From positions 1 through 47,462 of the forward strand of contig JAFQXD010000048.1 in NCBI GenBank assembly GCA_017407115.1: a stretch of 47,462 nucleotides of DNA, in the 5' to 3' direction. Below the pieces are notes generated by a model that saw only the letters and a program-made list of their open reading frames with translations, had not been told where the DNA came from and searched no databases. Positions within the stretch are counted from its first letter, which is position 1, and each line of letters opens with the position of its first letter. Source of the stretch: Methanobrevibacter sp. Its GTDB lineage: Archaea > Methanobacteriota > Methanobacteria > Methanobacteriales > Methanobacteriaceae. Made by a program: the position numbers and the translations under genes. Shown piece by piece: positions 6,425-15,935 of the stretch.

Positions 6425-8515
6425 GGAATTCATTTCCTTAATGTCATCACGATAATATAAACCAATAGTCAATATTATCAACAACACAATAAATGAAATT
6501 CCAGTGACTCTGTAGATATCATCTTCTTCAATGATAATTTGTTTTACAACAGACTGTGATCCGTCACTGCCTGTATTTCCGGAACTGGTTGAAGCTCCTT
6601 CAGCCGCACTAACATCAGTTTCATAGTTTTGTGCGTCATTTATAGGATTATTTGAATTACTTCCAGGATCAGTATTCTGACTGTGAGTTGAATTTCCAGT
6701 ATTGTCGCTGCTTCCCTGATTTGAAGATCCACTGCCCCCGTTTGAATTTCCGCCGGAGCCATCTCCGTTACCATTACCGTTTCCACCATAACTGTCAAAG
6801 GAATCGGCATAGTCAATACTCGGATACTCATAGGTAGGAGTTACTCCATTTGTCGGTTTTGAAGTCTCAACATCCCCATTATAAGTATTGTCCCTATGGG
6901 AACTATCAACAGTGGCTTTGATTATATCTCCATTTGAAGCGTCAACAGTAAATGTTCCGGTTCCGCCGCTAATAGGCATGGAGATTATTTCCCCATTATT
7001 TGTTTGATATTCCAATATCCTGTCTGGAAGCAAACTGGCAATATTTCCTTTAGAATCATAAAATGTTGCCTGGAACTGGTTTGGTCCGATTTGTGTAACT
7101 TTAAATTGCATGTTATTTGACCTTACTTTTGGACACATCAAAACATCATCAGTATACCAATTATCCCCAATCTGGAGTGGTTCGCCAAAGTCATAATAAT
7201 AAGTGTCTCTAGCTTCAACCGCAACATGGCTGGTGTGGTGAATTACATTGGAACTGATGTCCTGGCTTTTTGGTTTTAAATAATCATCGTTGAATTTAAC
7301 TCCCACAATACTATGTGAAATCACATTTGACTGAATTACATTATTTCCAATATTTGTTATGGAAATGCCATATGCAGAGTTATATTCTATGACATTACCT
7401 TTAATATTTACATTGTCTCCTGAATCCTTAATGTAAATACCACTCTGAGTGTTTTTATTAATGTCATTTTTACTGATGTGAATATTCTCAGGACCACCAC
7501 CATAATTAACTCCATTTACTTCCTTAGCAGTGTAGATACCATTTTTGCCATTGTTTGAAATTGTGTTTCCATGAATATAAACTTTATTGGATTTGGCAAT
7601 TTCAATTCCATTGCCACCATTACTTACAATCTTATTGTTGAAAATATAGGTGGAAGTGGTATTTCCTATCACAATACCTGCTTTGGCGTTTTTAACAAGA
7701 TTATTATTAGTAATGTTGAGATATTTAGTTCCGGTAGCAACAATCCCATTGTTTGCAGAAATGTCATTATTTAAAACTTTTACATAGTCAGAATCTAAAA
7801 TTCTGATTCCATTTCCTTCGCCACGAATGTTGAAACCTTTCACAACAGTTTGAGAAGCATTGCTACCTCTAATCTGAATTACAGGACTTTGGGAACTTGA
7901 TGTTAATGCAGTATTTACATTGCTGATTAATGTAAGTCTCTTATTGATTACCAAATTAATATCTGAATAGCTGCTTCCCTCAAATAAAATGACGTTCTTT
8001 GCTTTTGCATTATCAATAATTTTTTGAATTTCTGCGTTAGATAAACCCTCTTCCACAACACGAGTGTTATTCATTGTGATTGTAGTTGTTATTGAGGAGG
8101 CCTTATAATTAGAATTTCCTAAAAATTTTGTTGTAATTTTGTAAGTACCATCATTTAATATAAGTTGAAGAGAAGCAAATCCGCTAGAACTAGTATTCCT
8201 ATAATATGTAGTGCCTGCTAGAGTAAATGCTACTGAAACACCTGAAACAGGTTTTCCGTTTTCATCAGACAGTTTAATTTTAAAATAATCCCCAATCACA
8301 TCAAAAGTAGTGTTACTCCTAACATCAATTTTTGTTGAAAGCTGAGAATCATCCTTTAAAACTGTTTTATTGACATTATTAACAGTTAAAGCATTATTGG
8401 CATTAGAATAACTTGAATCTTCACTTGTTGTGTTATCTATTTCATGAGCCACACTGAAATTTAAGCTGAATAGAACCAATACAAGCAATACAACAACGAA
8501 AGCTTTTTTATTCAT
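6416..8515 (-). CDS. Adhesin-like surface protein: Ig-like domain, beta-helix, C-terminal membrane anchor
   Basis: 699 residues. Signal peptide MNKKAFVVVLLVLVLF to about residue 24. An Ig-like (Big/invasin-type) domain covers roughly 62-150 (KIKLSDENGKPVSG...GTYKITTKFLGNSNYKASS). A long right-handed beta-helix with many GI/NGI and NNxI repeats covers about 155-440. A further region (440-540) is followed by a Gly/Ser/Asn-rich linker that should cross the wall. One transmembrane helix (VTGISFIVLLIILTIGLYY) and a KEMNSKR tail end the protein. ATG 8515 follows AAAGGAGGTGAAAA. Typical Methanobrevibacter adhesin-like architecture; ligand unknown. Confidence 0.85.
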   Translation of the reverse strand: MNKKAFVVVLLVLVLFSLNFSVAHEIDNTTSEDSSYSNANNALTVNNVNKTVLKDDSQLSTKIDVRSNTTFDVIGDYFKIKLSDENGKPVSGVSVAFTLAGTTYYRNTSSSGFASLQLILNDGTYKITTKFLGNSNYKASSITTTITMNNTRVVEEGLSNAEIQKIIDNAKAKNVILFEGSSYSDINLVINKRLTLISNVNTALTSSSQSPVIQIRGSNASQTVVKGFNIRGEGNGIRILDSDYVKVLNNDISANNGIVATGTKYLNITNNNLVKNAKAGIVIGNTTSTYIFNNKIVSNGGNGIEIAKSNKVYIHGNTISNNGKNGIYTAKEVNGVNYGGGPENIHISKNDINKNTQSGIYIKDSGDNVNIKGNVIEYNSAYGISITNIGNNVIQSNVISHSIVGVKFNDDYLKPKSQDISSNVIHHTSHVAVEARDTYYYDFGEPLQIGDNWYTDDVLMCPKVRSNNMQFKVTQIGPNQFQATFYDSKGNIASLLPDRILEYQTNNGEIISMPISGGTGTFTVDASNGDIIKATVDSSHRDNTYNGDVETSKPTNGVTPTYEYPSIDYADSFDSYGGNGNGNGDGSGGNSNGGSGSSNQGSSDNTGNSTHSQNTDPGSNSNNPINDAQNYETDVSAAEGASTSSGNTGSDGSQSVVKQIIIEEDDIYRVTGISFIVLLIILTIGLYYRDDIKEMNSKR

Positions 8516-8710
8516 TTTTCACCTCCTTTAAACCGATTGGTAAGAATTAATTATTGATAATTAACCTTAATATATAATTATGTAATTTAATAATATATAT
8601 TATTGACCATTTTTGGATGAAAAATAGAATTTTAAAAAAATAGAAATTAAAATGGAATATCTAAACAAAATAAGGAAAATTTTAAAAATTATAACAAAAG
8701 GATATGAAAA

Positions 8711-8812
8711 TCAGTAATCATCATCTTCATCGATGCAATGAACATCATATCCACAGCTAGGACAATATTCTTCTCCTTCATCAACCCATGAGCCGCAAAC
8801 TGGACAAATCAT
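8711..8812 (-). CDS. 33-residue zinc-ribbon microprotein
   Basis: Starts MICPVCGSWVDEGEEYCPSC and ends GYDVHCIDEDDDY. The two CPxCG-type knuckles (CPVCG and CPSCG), 13 residues apart, can bind one zinc in a minimal zinc ribbon; the tail is acidic. ATG 8812 has GAGGT about seven bases upstream, partly inside the stop region of the EamA gene, so translation should be coupled to it. The gene is too short for many gene finders. No function can be assigned from sequence. An accessory role to the transporter or a free-standing regulatory zinc ribbon are both possible. Confidence 0.7.
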   Translation of the reverse strand: MICPVCGSWVDEGEEYCPSCGYDVHCIDEDDDY

Positions 8813-8821
8813 CGAAAAACC

Positions 8822-9250
8822 TCAAATATTTATCAAAACCCATCCAACCATGCAAACAATTATTCCAACTATCTGATTGAGAGAAACGTTTTCCTTGTAA
8901 AGCAGGTACCCCACACCAATCAAAACACATGCAAGGCCAATATTGGCTACAACAGAAGCCGTACTGACACTCCACCCCGCACGATAAACAAATACATATC
9001 CTATCTCAAGGCCAACAACAGCTATTGCCAGAATAATTGATGTCCAATTTATCTTAGAGATTTCAAAAAGCACATTTGATGGGCCAACCATATACATAAA
9101 AACAATTGCTGAAATTATTGCTGCAACAAAATAAGTAACCATTAACGCCCCGAAAGGATTTACATCCGATGGCATCGATTTCATACAAATATTATAAAAA
9201 GTATTTGATAAAATAACTACTAAAATTGGCCAAATCAAATTCCAATTCAA
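8822..9250 (-). CDS. Half-size EamA/DMT-family transporter
   Basis: 142 residues with about five hydrophobic segments and one EamA repeat (NTFYNICMKSMP near the start; AGWSVSTASVVANIGLACVLIGVGYLLYKENVSLNQIVGIIVCMVGWVLI at the end). Full-length EamA drug/metabolite transporters have two such repeats in about 300 residues. Single-repeat members work as dimers, as small multidrug resistance proteins do. The start is TTG at 9250, with GGTGAT (9256-9261 on the minus strand) five bases upstream; no ATG is available. The zinc-ribbon microprotein follows immediately. The substrate is unknown. Confidence 0.75.
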   Translation of the reverse strand: MNWNLIWPILVVILSNTFYNICMKSMPSDVNPFGALMVTYFVAAIISAIVFMYMVGPSNVLFEISKINWTSIILAIAVVGLEIGYVFVYRAGWSVSTASVVANIGLACVLIGVGYLLYKENVSLNQIVGIIVCMVGWVLINI

Positions 9251-9261
9251 AATAAATCACC

Positions 9262-9298
9262 AAAAAAAAGAAAAATTTAGTGAAGTTAAACTTCACTA
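9262..9298 (-). terminator. Terminator of the uraA-upp operon
   Basis: A perfect 8-bp stem TAGTGAAG/CTTCACTA (9278-9285 and 9291-9298) with a TTAAA loop contains the upp stop codon. On the minus strand it is followed by T-rich sequence (9262-9275). Confidence 0.7.
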
Positions 9299-9922
9299 TT
9301 TTGTTCCGTATACTCTGTCACCTGCATCTCCCAAACCAGGAAGAATATAAGCATTTTCATTCAATTCACGGTCAACTGTTGCACAAAAGATTTCAACATC
9401 AGGATGATCGTCTTCAATGGTTTTAATACCTTTAGGAGCCGCTACGATACATAACAACTTAATTTTAGTTACTCCATCTTGTTTAAGGCGTGAAATTGTT
9501 GCAGATGCACTTCCACCAGTTGCAAGCATGGGATCAATTACAAGGACTTCTCTTTTATCGATTCCATCAGGCATTTTATAGTAATATTCAACCGGTTCAA
9601 ATGTTTCCTCGTTTCTGTAAAGCCCAATATGACCTATTTTTGCATTTGGAATAACATTTAGAATCCCATCAACCATCCCCATTCCAGCTCTTAAAATTGG
9701 GACAATGGCATAATTATCTTCATTTAACATTCCAGTGTCCATTTTTTCAAGTGGAGTTTCAATGGTTGTCTCTTCAAGTTTTGCATCCCTCATAGCTTCA
9801 TACATCAGGATTGTTGAGATTTCTGTAACCAATTCTCTGAATTCCTTAGTTCCAGTATTAATATCTCTCAATATTGCAAGTTTATGGGTTATCAAAGGGT
9901 GATTAAGTACAAATTCATTCAT
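9296..9922 (-). CDS. upp: Uracil phosphoribosyltransferase
   Basis: 208 residues, the usual family length. It converts uracil and PRPP to UMP in the cytoplasm (pyrimidine salvage). The PRPP-binding motif [20 protein letters not shown] lies near residues 126-145; the uracil loop near the C-terminus includes [22 protein letters not shown] precedes. ATG 9922 has GGAGG upstream and overlaps the end of uraA by eight bases, so uptake and salvage are co-expressed and translationally coupled. Confidence 0.95.
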   Translation of the reverse strand: MNEFVLNHPLITHKLAILRDINTGTKEFRELVTEISTILMYEAMRDAKLEETTIETPLEKMDTGMLNEDNYAIVPILRAGMGMVDGILNVIPNAKIGHIGLYRNEETFEPVEYYYKMPDGIDKREVLVIDPMLATGGSASATISRLKQDGVTKIKLLCIVAAPKGIKTIEDDHPDVEIFCATVDRELNENAYILPGLGDAGDRVYGTK

Positions 9923-11204
9923 GTTTTTCCTCCGGAACTAAAAGGTTTAATAATACACCGACAATCGCTGCAAGAGACATTCCAGAAATGGAAATGGATA
10001 AGTCACCATATACAAATGCCAATGCAGCACCCCCTAAACCTAAAACAAGCATGGTTGCAGCTACAACAACATTTTTGGTGTTGTTAAAGTCAACTTGATT
10101 ATGGATTAAGATTTTAAGACCATTTACACAAATAAAACCGTATAATAATACTGAAATACCACCTAAAACAGGTTGAGGGATTGCAGTTAAAAGTGCGGTT
10201 AAATGTCCAGAAAATGCAAAGATAATCGCAATGACTGCAGCAAGACCTATTACATATGTGGATGCTACACGAGTCATACCTACAACAGATGTGTTTTCAC
10301 CATAAGTTGTGTTTGCAGGACCTCCCAAGAATGCTGCTAAAAATGTAGCAAGACCGTCACCAAGCAAGGTTCTTTGAAGACCTGGATCTTCAATTAAGTC
10401 ACGGCCAATGATTTCACTTAATACTTTGTGGTCTCCAACGTGTTCAACCATTGTTACCAGGGCAATTGGGACAATTGTCAGAATAGCTGCAAAATTTAAA
10501 TTATAATTCATGAATGGTAAATAAAATTTAGGAATTTCAATTACATTGGCAGTTAATGCCTGTGTAAAATCAACCATACCCAGAGCTGCAGCCACAATAT
10601 AACCCACAATAATACCCACTAAAAATGGAATTACCTGCAAGATTCCTTTTCCACGAACTGCAACCAATGCAGTTGCTAAAAATGAAACAAGCGCAACAAC
10701 TATATTTTGCCATGGAATAATTTCCAAATCTAAACCTATTTCACTGATAGCTGTTGGAGCAAGAGATAAACCAATTACCATAATCATTGGACCAACAACG
10801 ACTGGTGGAAGTAATTTATTAATCCAACCAGGACCTGAAACACGAATTATCAAGGAAATAATTACATAAACAATACCTACAATCATTAAAGCAGTGAATA
10901 CACTTCCTGTACCCCCAATTGCATAACCTGCAATCATAGGAGCAATAAATGCAAACGAACTTCCCAGATAAACTGGACTTCTATTACGGGTACAAATAAG
11001 ATAAATTAATGTACCTAAACCAGATGAAACTAATGCTACTGGTATTGATAGGATATCTGCACCAGCTGTTGTGTTTACAACAATAGGAACCAAAATTGTA
11101 GCACCGAACATTGCACAAACATGCTGAATAGCAAGTAAAATCCACCTAATTGCATCTGGTTTTTCACCAGTACCAAGTAGCATATTACTATTTTCCTCTA
11201 CCAT
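9915..11204 (-). CDS. uraA: Uracil/xanthine permease (UraA/NCS2 family)
   Basis: 429 residues with about 12-14 transmembrane segments. NCS2 signatures are present: SSFAFIAPM in TM3, [33 protein letters not shown] around residues 255-287 with the substrate-binding Glu, and [24 protein letters not shown] following it. It imports uracil by proton symport for the overlapping upp product. The ATG at 11204 is preceded by GTGAT. A dense set of inverted repeats in the 5' region may regulate it. Confidence 0.92.
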   Translation of the reverse strand: MVEENSNMLLGTGEKPDAIRWILLAIQHVCAMFGATILVPIVVNTTAGADILSIPVALVSSGLGTLIYLICTRNRSPVYLGSSFAFIAPMIAGYAIGGTGSVFTALMIVGIVYVIISLIIRVSGPGWINKLLPPVVVGPMIMVIGLSLAPTAISEIGLDLEIIPWQNIVVALVSFLATALVAVRGKGILQVIPFLVGIIVGYIVAAALGMVDFTQALTANVIEIPKFYLPFMNYNLNFAAILTIVPIALVTMVEHVGDHKVLSEIIGRDLIEDPGLQRTLLGDGLATFLAAFLGGPANTTYGENTSVVGMTRVASTYVIGLAAVIAIIFAFSGHLTALLTAIPQPVLGGISVLLYGFICVNGLKILIHNQVDFNNTKNVVVAATMLVLGLGGAALAFVYGDLSISISGMSLAAIVGVLLNLLVPEEKHE

Positions 11205-11221
11205 ATTATCACATATTTTCC

Positions 11222-11293
11222 AAAATTTAGTCTAAATTTTTAAGGATTTGATTAATTATTTTAAAAAATCAAATGAATGATTTAATAATTAAT
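11222..11293. repeat. Nested inverted repeats upstream of uraA
   Basis: AAAATTTA-GTC-TAAATTTT (11222-11240) is a perfect 8+3+8 palindrome. ATTAATTATT (11251-11260) pairs with AATAATTAAT (11284-11293), and AAATCA/TGATTT lies between. All fall 18-90 bases before uraA's ATG and could be operators or leader hairpins. AT-rich sequence raises the chance of random palindromes. Confidence 0.45.
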
Positions 11294-11492
11294 TTGAAAA
11301 AATCTAAAATTTGTTAATATTATCTTGAATATTGTTCAAACAAATTTTGATTAATAATATATATTTGAATAAAGTTATAAAATACTTTCTCATTTGAAAA
11401 AATACCTATAAAAAAAGTAGAAAAATCCCAACAAACTGATATGAGATTTTCCCTATATTCATTTTTAAAGACAGCAGGTTAATTAATTATAC

Positions 11493-13328
11493 TTATCCCA
11501 TTAATTGATTAGTATTTTTCCTAACCCAATTTTTACCCATACTGCTATAAAAATTATTTATACTATTTATTGTCGAATCAGACAAGGAATAATTAAGTTT
11601 AACAAGTAAACAATCATCTTTTCCTTCAATAAATCTAGTTTTCATATATTTTACAGATAACCATTTACTTGGAATATTGTAATAACTATGATAAGAATTA
11701 CTTACCAAAACATACTTACCATCTTTACTAATATCTAAAATAGCAACATAATGAAATTTAGTATGGAATATTATTGCACATCCGCCCTGACTAAGTTCAT
11801 TTAATGCCCAATCAAAGGTATCTTCATAAAAATATGTGCAATTATAATCTTTTCCAAGAGCATCAATTATTCTCGCACATGGAGTTCCTTCACCCGGCTT
11901 AGATTTCCCAACACTTGCAAGATATTTTTCAGACATATAATTTCGTAAAACCTGACTACATACACTTGCAGAAGCCGGGCCGCATGTATAACCTGTATTT
12001 TGAACATCCCGAACTTCACTATATACATATGATTTTCCTTTCAGCGACACAGTTATTTGACTTGGCCAATAGTTGTATTTATTAGCATTAACGACTTTCG
12101 CATTAATGGCCCTTTCAATTACATTCCATTTTGTTCTTTTAATAATATGATTTAACTTTGGGTGAGATTTAGTTTTAAAGAATGTATATTTACTTAATTT
12201 TTTATTTAAATATAGACAATAACTATCCCGTTGTATAACTTCCTTATATTGGGCTTTAGTTAATGTATATGTTGCACTTTCATCACCCATAACATAATTT
12301 CCAGGCATCAAATCAATGTCAGGAACACCATTTTTTAAGGGGATACTTACCTTTAAAGGATCTTTTACAGTTCCATTAACACAATTGACCCATTTTGAAG
12401 TCCAATATTTACCATAACTAACTTTAATATTGTACTTTTTGACATTGACTTGTGGTTTAATAACTACAATGCCTTCAGAATTGGTTTTTTCTTTAAATAT
12501 TTTATTGCCAATTTTAATTTCAAGATTTTTATTAGACATGTCTGAAACGGAAGCACCTTTTAAATAAATCCTTAAATAGCCATCTGAAAGCAATTTAGTA
12601 TTCCAAATTGTTATTGAAGTGTGTCGAACAACATTCAAATTAAATTTCTTTGAAATTGAATTATAATAACCATTGCCGTTAAATTTAATTAATACAGAAT
12701 ATGTCGAAGGACTTAAACTAATCTTTATGCCTGCCCGACCATTTTTATCAGTAGTCTTACTGTAAGTTTTCCCATTGACCTTAAAAATTATTTTTTTAGA
12801 ATTTAGGTAATTGCCATTTACATCGCTCAAATCTGCATATAGATAGTTTCCCTTAATTAAAAAGTTAGCTGAAGGCATTATTCTGGTATTTAATTTTGAA
12901 ACTACAATATTAAACTTTTTTGAAACAGATTTATAATTGGCATCTCCTGCAAAAGAAACAGATAACTTATAGTTTTTAGCCGGAAGATGAACCTTAAATG
13001 AAGCGACTCCATTTGAATTTGTACAAAGTGAATATTTTTTATTATTAATTATTGCAGTCATATTTGTAGATTTTAAAGGGCTTCCTGTGGAATTTTTTAA
13101 ATGAATTTCAACAGTGGAGTCACTATTAAGCTTATTTGATTTAATAGTAATGACCGGAGTTGTCTTTACAACACTATTGTTCACATCAGCTTGTAAAGGC
13201 CCATCAGTATTTAGAGTATCTGAATTAGAACAATTCAATTGCGCATCATTAACATCACCAGCAGAAACAACGGCCAAGTTAAATGCAATAAATATCAATA
13301 AAATTATGAAAAATTTTAAATGTTTCAT
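11493..13328 (-). CDS. Secreted Ig-repeat protein with C-terminal C39/papain-fold cysteine peptidase domain
   Basis: 611 residues. Signal peptide MKHLKFFIILLIFIAFNLAVVSA. Three Ig-like repeats follow (about 55-145, 146-235 and 236-320), each with an NG(V/R)A turn and a final Y/F-G-(N/D)-x-Y-x-S motif in the first two. The C-terminal part (about 330-590) has a papain-like arrangement: Cys449 in GYTCGPASAS, His526 in KFHYVAILDI and Asn544 in VSNSYHSYY. The catalytic order Cys-His-Asn/Asp is shared by C39-like and C71 (pseudomurein endoisopeptidase) peptidases. I infer a wall-remodelling or surface-processing peptidase, but no clear pseudomurein-binding repeat was identified. ATG 13328 is preceded by AGGTGA. 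No membrane anchor is seen. Confidence 0.7.
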   Translation of the reverse strand: MKHLKFFIILLIFIAFNLAVVSAGDVNDAQLNCSNSDTLNTDGPLQADVNNSVVKTTPVITIKSNKLNSDSTVEIHLKNSTGSPLKSTNMTAIINNKKYSLCTNSNGVASFKVHLPAKNYKLSVSFAGDANYKSVSKKFNIVVSKLNTRIMPSANFLIKGNYLYADLSDVNGNYLNSKKIIFKVNGKTYSKTTDKNGRAGIKISLSPSTYSVLIKFNGNGYYNSISKKFNLNVVRHTSITIWNTKLLSDGYLRIYLKGASVSDMSNKNLEIKIGNKIFKEKTNSEGIVVIKPQVNVKKYNIKVSYGKYWTSKWVNCVNGTVKDPLKVSIPLKNGVPDIDLMPGNYVMGDESATYTLTKAQYKEVIQRDSYCLYLNKKLSKYTFFKTKSHPKLNHIIKRTKWNVIERAINAKVVNANKYNYWPSQITVSLKGKSYVYSEVRDVQNTGYTCGPASASVCSQVLRNYMSEKYLASVGKSKPGEGTPCARIIDALGKDYNCTYFYEDTFDWALNELSQGGCAIIFHTKFHYVAILDISKDGKYVLVSNSYHSYYNIPSKWLSVKYMKTRFIEGKDDCLLVKLNYSLSDSTINSINNFYSSMGKNWVRKNTNQLMG

Positions 13329-13384
13329 ATGTTCACCTTATTTTAAATAATAGTATATTAAAAAAACTAATTAAAATTTTTTCA

Positions 13385-13426
13385 TAAAAAAAAGAAGTTT
13401 AGATGAAATATTAACAATATTCCATC
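13385..13426 (-). terminator. Terminator of the eha operon
   Basis: An 11-bp stem (13402-13412 with 13416-13426, one G-T pair, 3-base loop) is followed on the minus strand by TAAACTTC and a run of eight or nine T at 13385-13393. It lies 45-85 bases after the last gene of the operon. Confidence 0.75.
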
Positions 13427-13470
13427 ATGATTTTATGCTAGCAGAGTTGTTTAAAAGCTATTGAACAATG

Positions 13471-14106
13471 TTATTTTCTTGCTCTTCCTACCCGACGAGC
13501 AATAACCATTTCCCCAACAGAAATCAAACCTGCAAAGAACTTTTCCAAACCTCCAGTTGACCAAATAGCCTCACCAAAGGTAGCATCCATAATATTTGCT
13601 TCATATTCCTCTGGAGTGATTTTAACACCAGTAGTCTTTTTGGACACTAAGGCAGACGCAGCCATTAGCTCTTCCCAAGTAACTCCTTTGAGCTGGTTTT
13701 GCATAGCTTTGTATAATTTTTCTACTTTAATATCATACAAATCAGACAATAGCTCTACAATATCACAAGCACGAACCATACCTATAACCTGGTTTTCATC
13801 ATTTACAACAGGTACAGTGACAAACTTATTGTTAGCAGTTAAAATAACCGCTTTTCTTGCAGGATCATTTTCATGAACAGTTGCAATTTCCTCATAACCA
13901 CTCATGATTTCTGAAATCTTTTCATTGCCTTCTCTCAAACCTTTAGTTATATCAAAAGAAGTTACCCATCCAACCAACTGTTTATTATCATTTACAACAG
14001 GACAGGTAAAACGTCTGATTTCTTCCATTACTTTTGAAACTTCTACAACTGTATCTTCGCAATTCAAGTACGCGAAATCTTTATCCATTAATTCTTTTGC
14101 TCTCAT
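13471..14106 (-). CDS. CBS-pair protein, last gene of the eha operon
   Basis: 211 residues from ATG 14106; a TTG two codons earlier is rejected because GAGGG sits six bases before the ATG. Two CBS domains fill about residues 1-130 (MDKDFAYLNCEDTVVEVSKVM...TCPVVNDNKQLVGWVTSFDITKGL, then ...VTVPVVNDENQVIGMVRACDIVELL). A helical C-terminal extension of about 80 residues (YKAMQNQLKGVTWEELMAASALV...) has no function I recognise. CBS pairs usually sense adenine nucleotides or S-adenosyl ligands, so this could report energy state to the hydrogenase complex (inference). It is co-directional, with 14 bases separating it from the polyferredoxin gene. Confidence 0.8.
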   Translation of the reverse strand: MRAKELMDKDFAYLNCEDTVVEVSKVMEEIRRFTCPVVNDNKQLVGWVTSFDITKGLREGNEKISEIMSGYEEIATVHENDPARKAVILTANNKFVTVPVVNDENQVIGMVRACDIVELLSDLYDIKVEKLYKAMQNQLKGVTWEELMAASALVSKKTTGVKITPEEYEANIMDATFGEAIWSTGGLEKFFAGLISVGEMVIARRVGRARK

Positions 14107-14120
14107 AAACAACCCTCTTT

Positions 14121-14987
14121 TTATTCAATATCAACTCTTTTAAGTGCTCCTACAGGACAATGATATGTGCATTCAATACATCTAATACATTTATCATCGT
14201 CAAGAACAACTTCACCATCCACTAACTCTATTGCCCCGGTTGGACAATTTTCTTCACATAAATAACAATTCACACAAGCTTCATGATTTATATCAAGATT
14301 TCTGCTATGAACAATAGGTCCGATATATCTATCCAAATCAATAGCTTCCTTATTTTGTGAAATTTCAACGCATGCACTGCATCCAATACACATTTTTTCA
14401 TTTATATGAGGATATAAAACATCATCTTTTAAATCAATGCCTAAATCAATACCTAACTCTTCAAAGAACTCTTTAAATTCAAGAGTGAATGCATTAGTTG
14501 GACACAAATTCGCACAATCATCCCAATTATTATCAACAGAATAATTAATCGAAATATCATTCATCCTAACTACCCTGTGAGAACAGCTAACATTGGACAA
14601 CTTATATTCCATAAAATCATTTTCATCTTCATGATTGTAAATAACTGTATTATCTATTAATTTTATTGCGGAAACCGGACATGTTTGAACACATATTTCA
14701 CATTTAACGCATTTATCAGTTATTTTAGCTATTCTAAATATATTAGCTGGTTCGATTGCACCAACTGGACATTCACTAACGCACGTATTGCATCTTACGC
14801 ACCTAGGTGCAATAGCTATGATTTCTTCGTTTGAACTAAAATCATCCAATTCAAATTGGAAATCATCACCATCATCATCTAAATCAACAGATTTTAATAA
14901 AACTTCACGTTCTAAGTTTTTCATCTGTTTTTGAAACGTTACATTCATATTATTACCAACTAACCCTTTAATTAAATCAATAAACAT
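14121..14987 (-). CDS. Polyferredoxin with four complete and two degenerate [4Fe-4S] motifs
   Basis: 288 residues. Complete CxxCxxCxxxCP motifs are CVRCNTCVSECP, CVKCEICVQTCP, CVNCYLCEENCP and CIRCIECTYHCP. Two intermediate sites are broken: WDDCANLCP keeps only the last cysteines, and CIGCSACVEIS lacks the fourth. The protein thus has four certain clusters, and perhaps a [3Fe-4S] or no cluster at the degenerate positions. It probably carries electrons to or from Eha along with EhaP and EhaQ. It starts 6 bases after the PfkB gene stop; ATG 14987 has only a weak ribosome site and ATG 14951 is an alternative. Not part of the classical ehaA-R set. Confidence 0.85.
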   Translation of the reverse strand: MFIDLIKGLVGNNMNVTFQKQMKNLEREVLLKSVDLDDDGDDFQFELDDFSSNEEIIAIAPRCVRCNTCVSECPVGAIEPANIFRIAKITDKCVKCEICVQTCPVSAIKLIDNTVIYNHEDENDFMEYKLSNVSCSHRVVRMNDISINYSVDNNWDDCANLCPTNAFTLEFKEFFEELGIDLGIDLKDDVLYPHINEKMCIGCSACVEISQNKEAIDLDRYIGPIVHSRNLDINHEACVNCYLCEENCPTGAIELVDGEVVLDDDKCIRCIECTYHCPVGALKRVDIE

Positions 14988-14993
14988 GACTCT

Positions 14994-15926
14994 TTAAAAG
15001 AAATCCTCCAATTCCTTTAAAGATGGGAATTTTTCCATTCCAAATCCTTCAATAGCCTTACTGGCCACCCAATTTGCAATTTTACAGGATTTTTCCAAAT
15101 TAAATCCTTTCAAATAAGAATATAAAAATCCACTATTGAAACTGTCTCCTGCACCGGTCGTGTCAACAACATTGCATTCATATGCATCAACTTGACATTC
15201 TTCACCATTGTTAATTGCATACACTCCTTTTGAACCTTGCTTTACAACAATTGTGCCAATTCCCAAATCTAGAAAACCTATTAACAAATCTTTGATTGGG
15301 GCCTCATTATTGTTGCACAATAATCTTAATTCAGATTCATTTATCAGCAGAATATCAGTTCTTTCAAGAATAGGCTTTAACTCATCGAATCCCTTTTGAA
15401 CATATAACATGCCCGGATCAAAACTTAAAACCGTGTCTTTACTGAGTTTTTCCAATAATTCTATTTGAGTATTGAATGAATCACCAACAAATGAAGTATA
15501 ATGCATTATTTTACATCTCATAATATTCAGTGGATTTATTTCACCAATCTGGATTTCATCATTTACACCAGGGTCGATATAAAGGCATCTTTCACCTTCT
15601 TTGTCAACGAATCCCAGGCATTTTCCGGTTGAACCAGTTTCTGAATAAATTAAATTATTGGTATAAACTCCATTGACTGCCAAATTATATTCTATCAAAT
15701 CACCATCATCATCTTCAGCAATCTTTCCTATTATGGACACGTCACAGCCAAGTCTGGCCAAACCTACAATTGTGTTGGCAGCTGAACCTCCAGGAGTGGA
15801 AGTTTCATCTTTTATAAAACTTTCTTCATCCTTTCCTACAATACTTTCAACAGAAAATAATTTATCTACGTTTAAGGCTCCAAACCCAATTACTTCAGCA
15901 TTAAGATCGTTATCCAAAATTTCCAT
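14994..15926 (-). CDS. PfkB-family carbohydrate (ribokinase-like) kinase in the eha operon
   Basis: 310 residues. PfkB signatures: GGSAANTIVGLARLG near residue 47, the anion-hole/catalytic motif VVDTTGAGDSFNSGFLYSYL near 246-266 (catalytic Asp in GAGD), and GKDEES near 31. It phosphorylates an unknown sugar or nucleoside. Its place between ftr and a polyferredoxin in a hydrogenase operon suggests a link to C1 or coenzyme metabolism, but nothing in the sequence gives the substrate. It lies 9 bases downstream of the ftr stop and is clearly cotranscribed. Confidence 0.85.
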   Translation of the reverse strand: MEILDNDLNAEVIGFGALNVDKLFSVESIVGKDEESFIKDETSTPGGSAANTIVGLARLGCDVSIIGKIAEDDDGDLIEYNLAVNGVYTNNLIYSETGSTGKCLGFVDKEGERCLYIDPGVNDEIQIGEINPLNIMRCKIMHYTSFVGDSFNTQIELLEKLSKDTVLSFDPGMLYVQKGFDELKPILERTDILLINESELRLLCNNNEAPIKDLLIGFLDLGIGTIVVKQGSKGVYAINNGEECQVDAYECNVVDTTGAGDSFNSGFLYSYLKGFNLEKSCKIANWVASKAIEGFGMEKFPSLKELEDFF

Positions 15927-15935
15927 ATTAAAAAC

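Noticed and set aside
6640..6831. Frame within the Gly/Ser-rich linker of the adhesin-like gene
   Set aside because: Low-complexity out-of-frame shadow with no ribosome site.
8781..8975. 64-residue minus-strand frame overlapping the EamA and zinc-ribbon genes
   Set aside because: Out-of-frame shadow; the EamA frame and the 8711-8812 frame have clear protein features.
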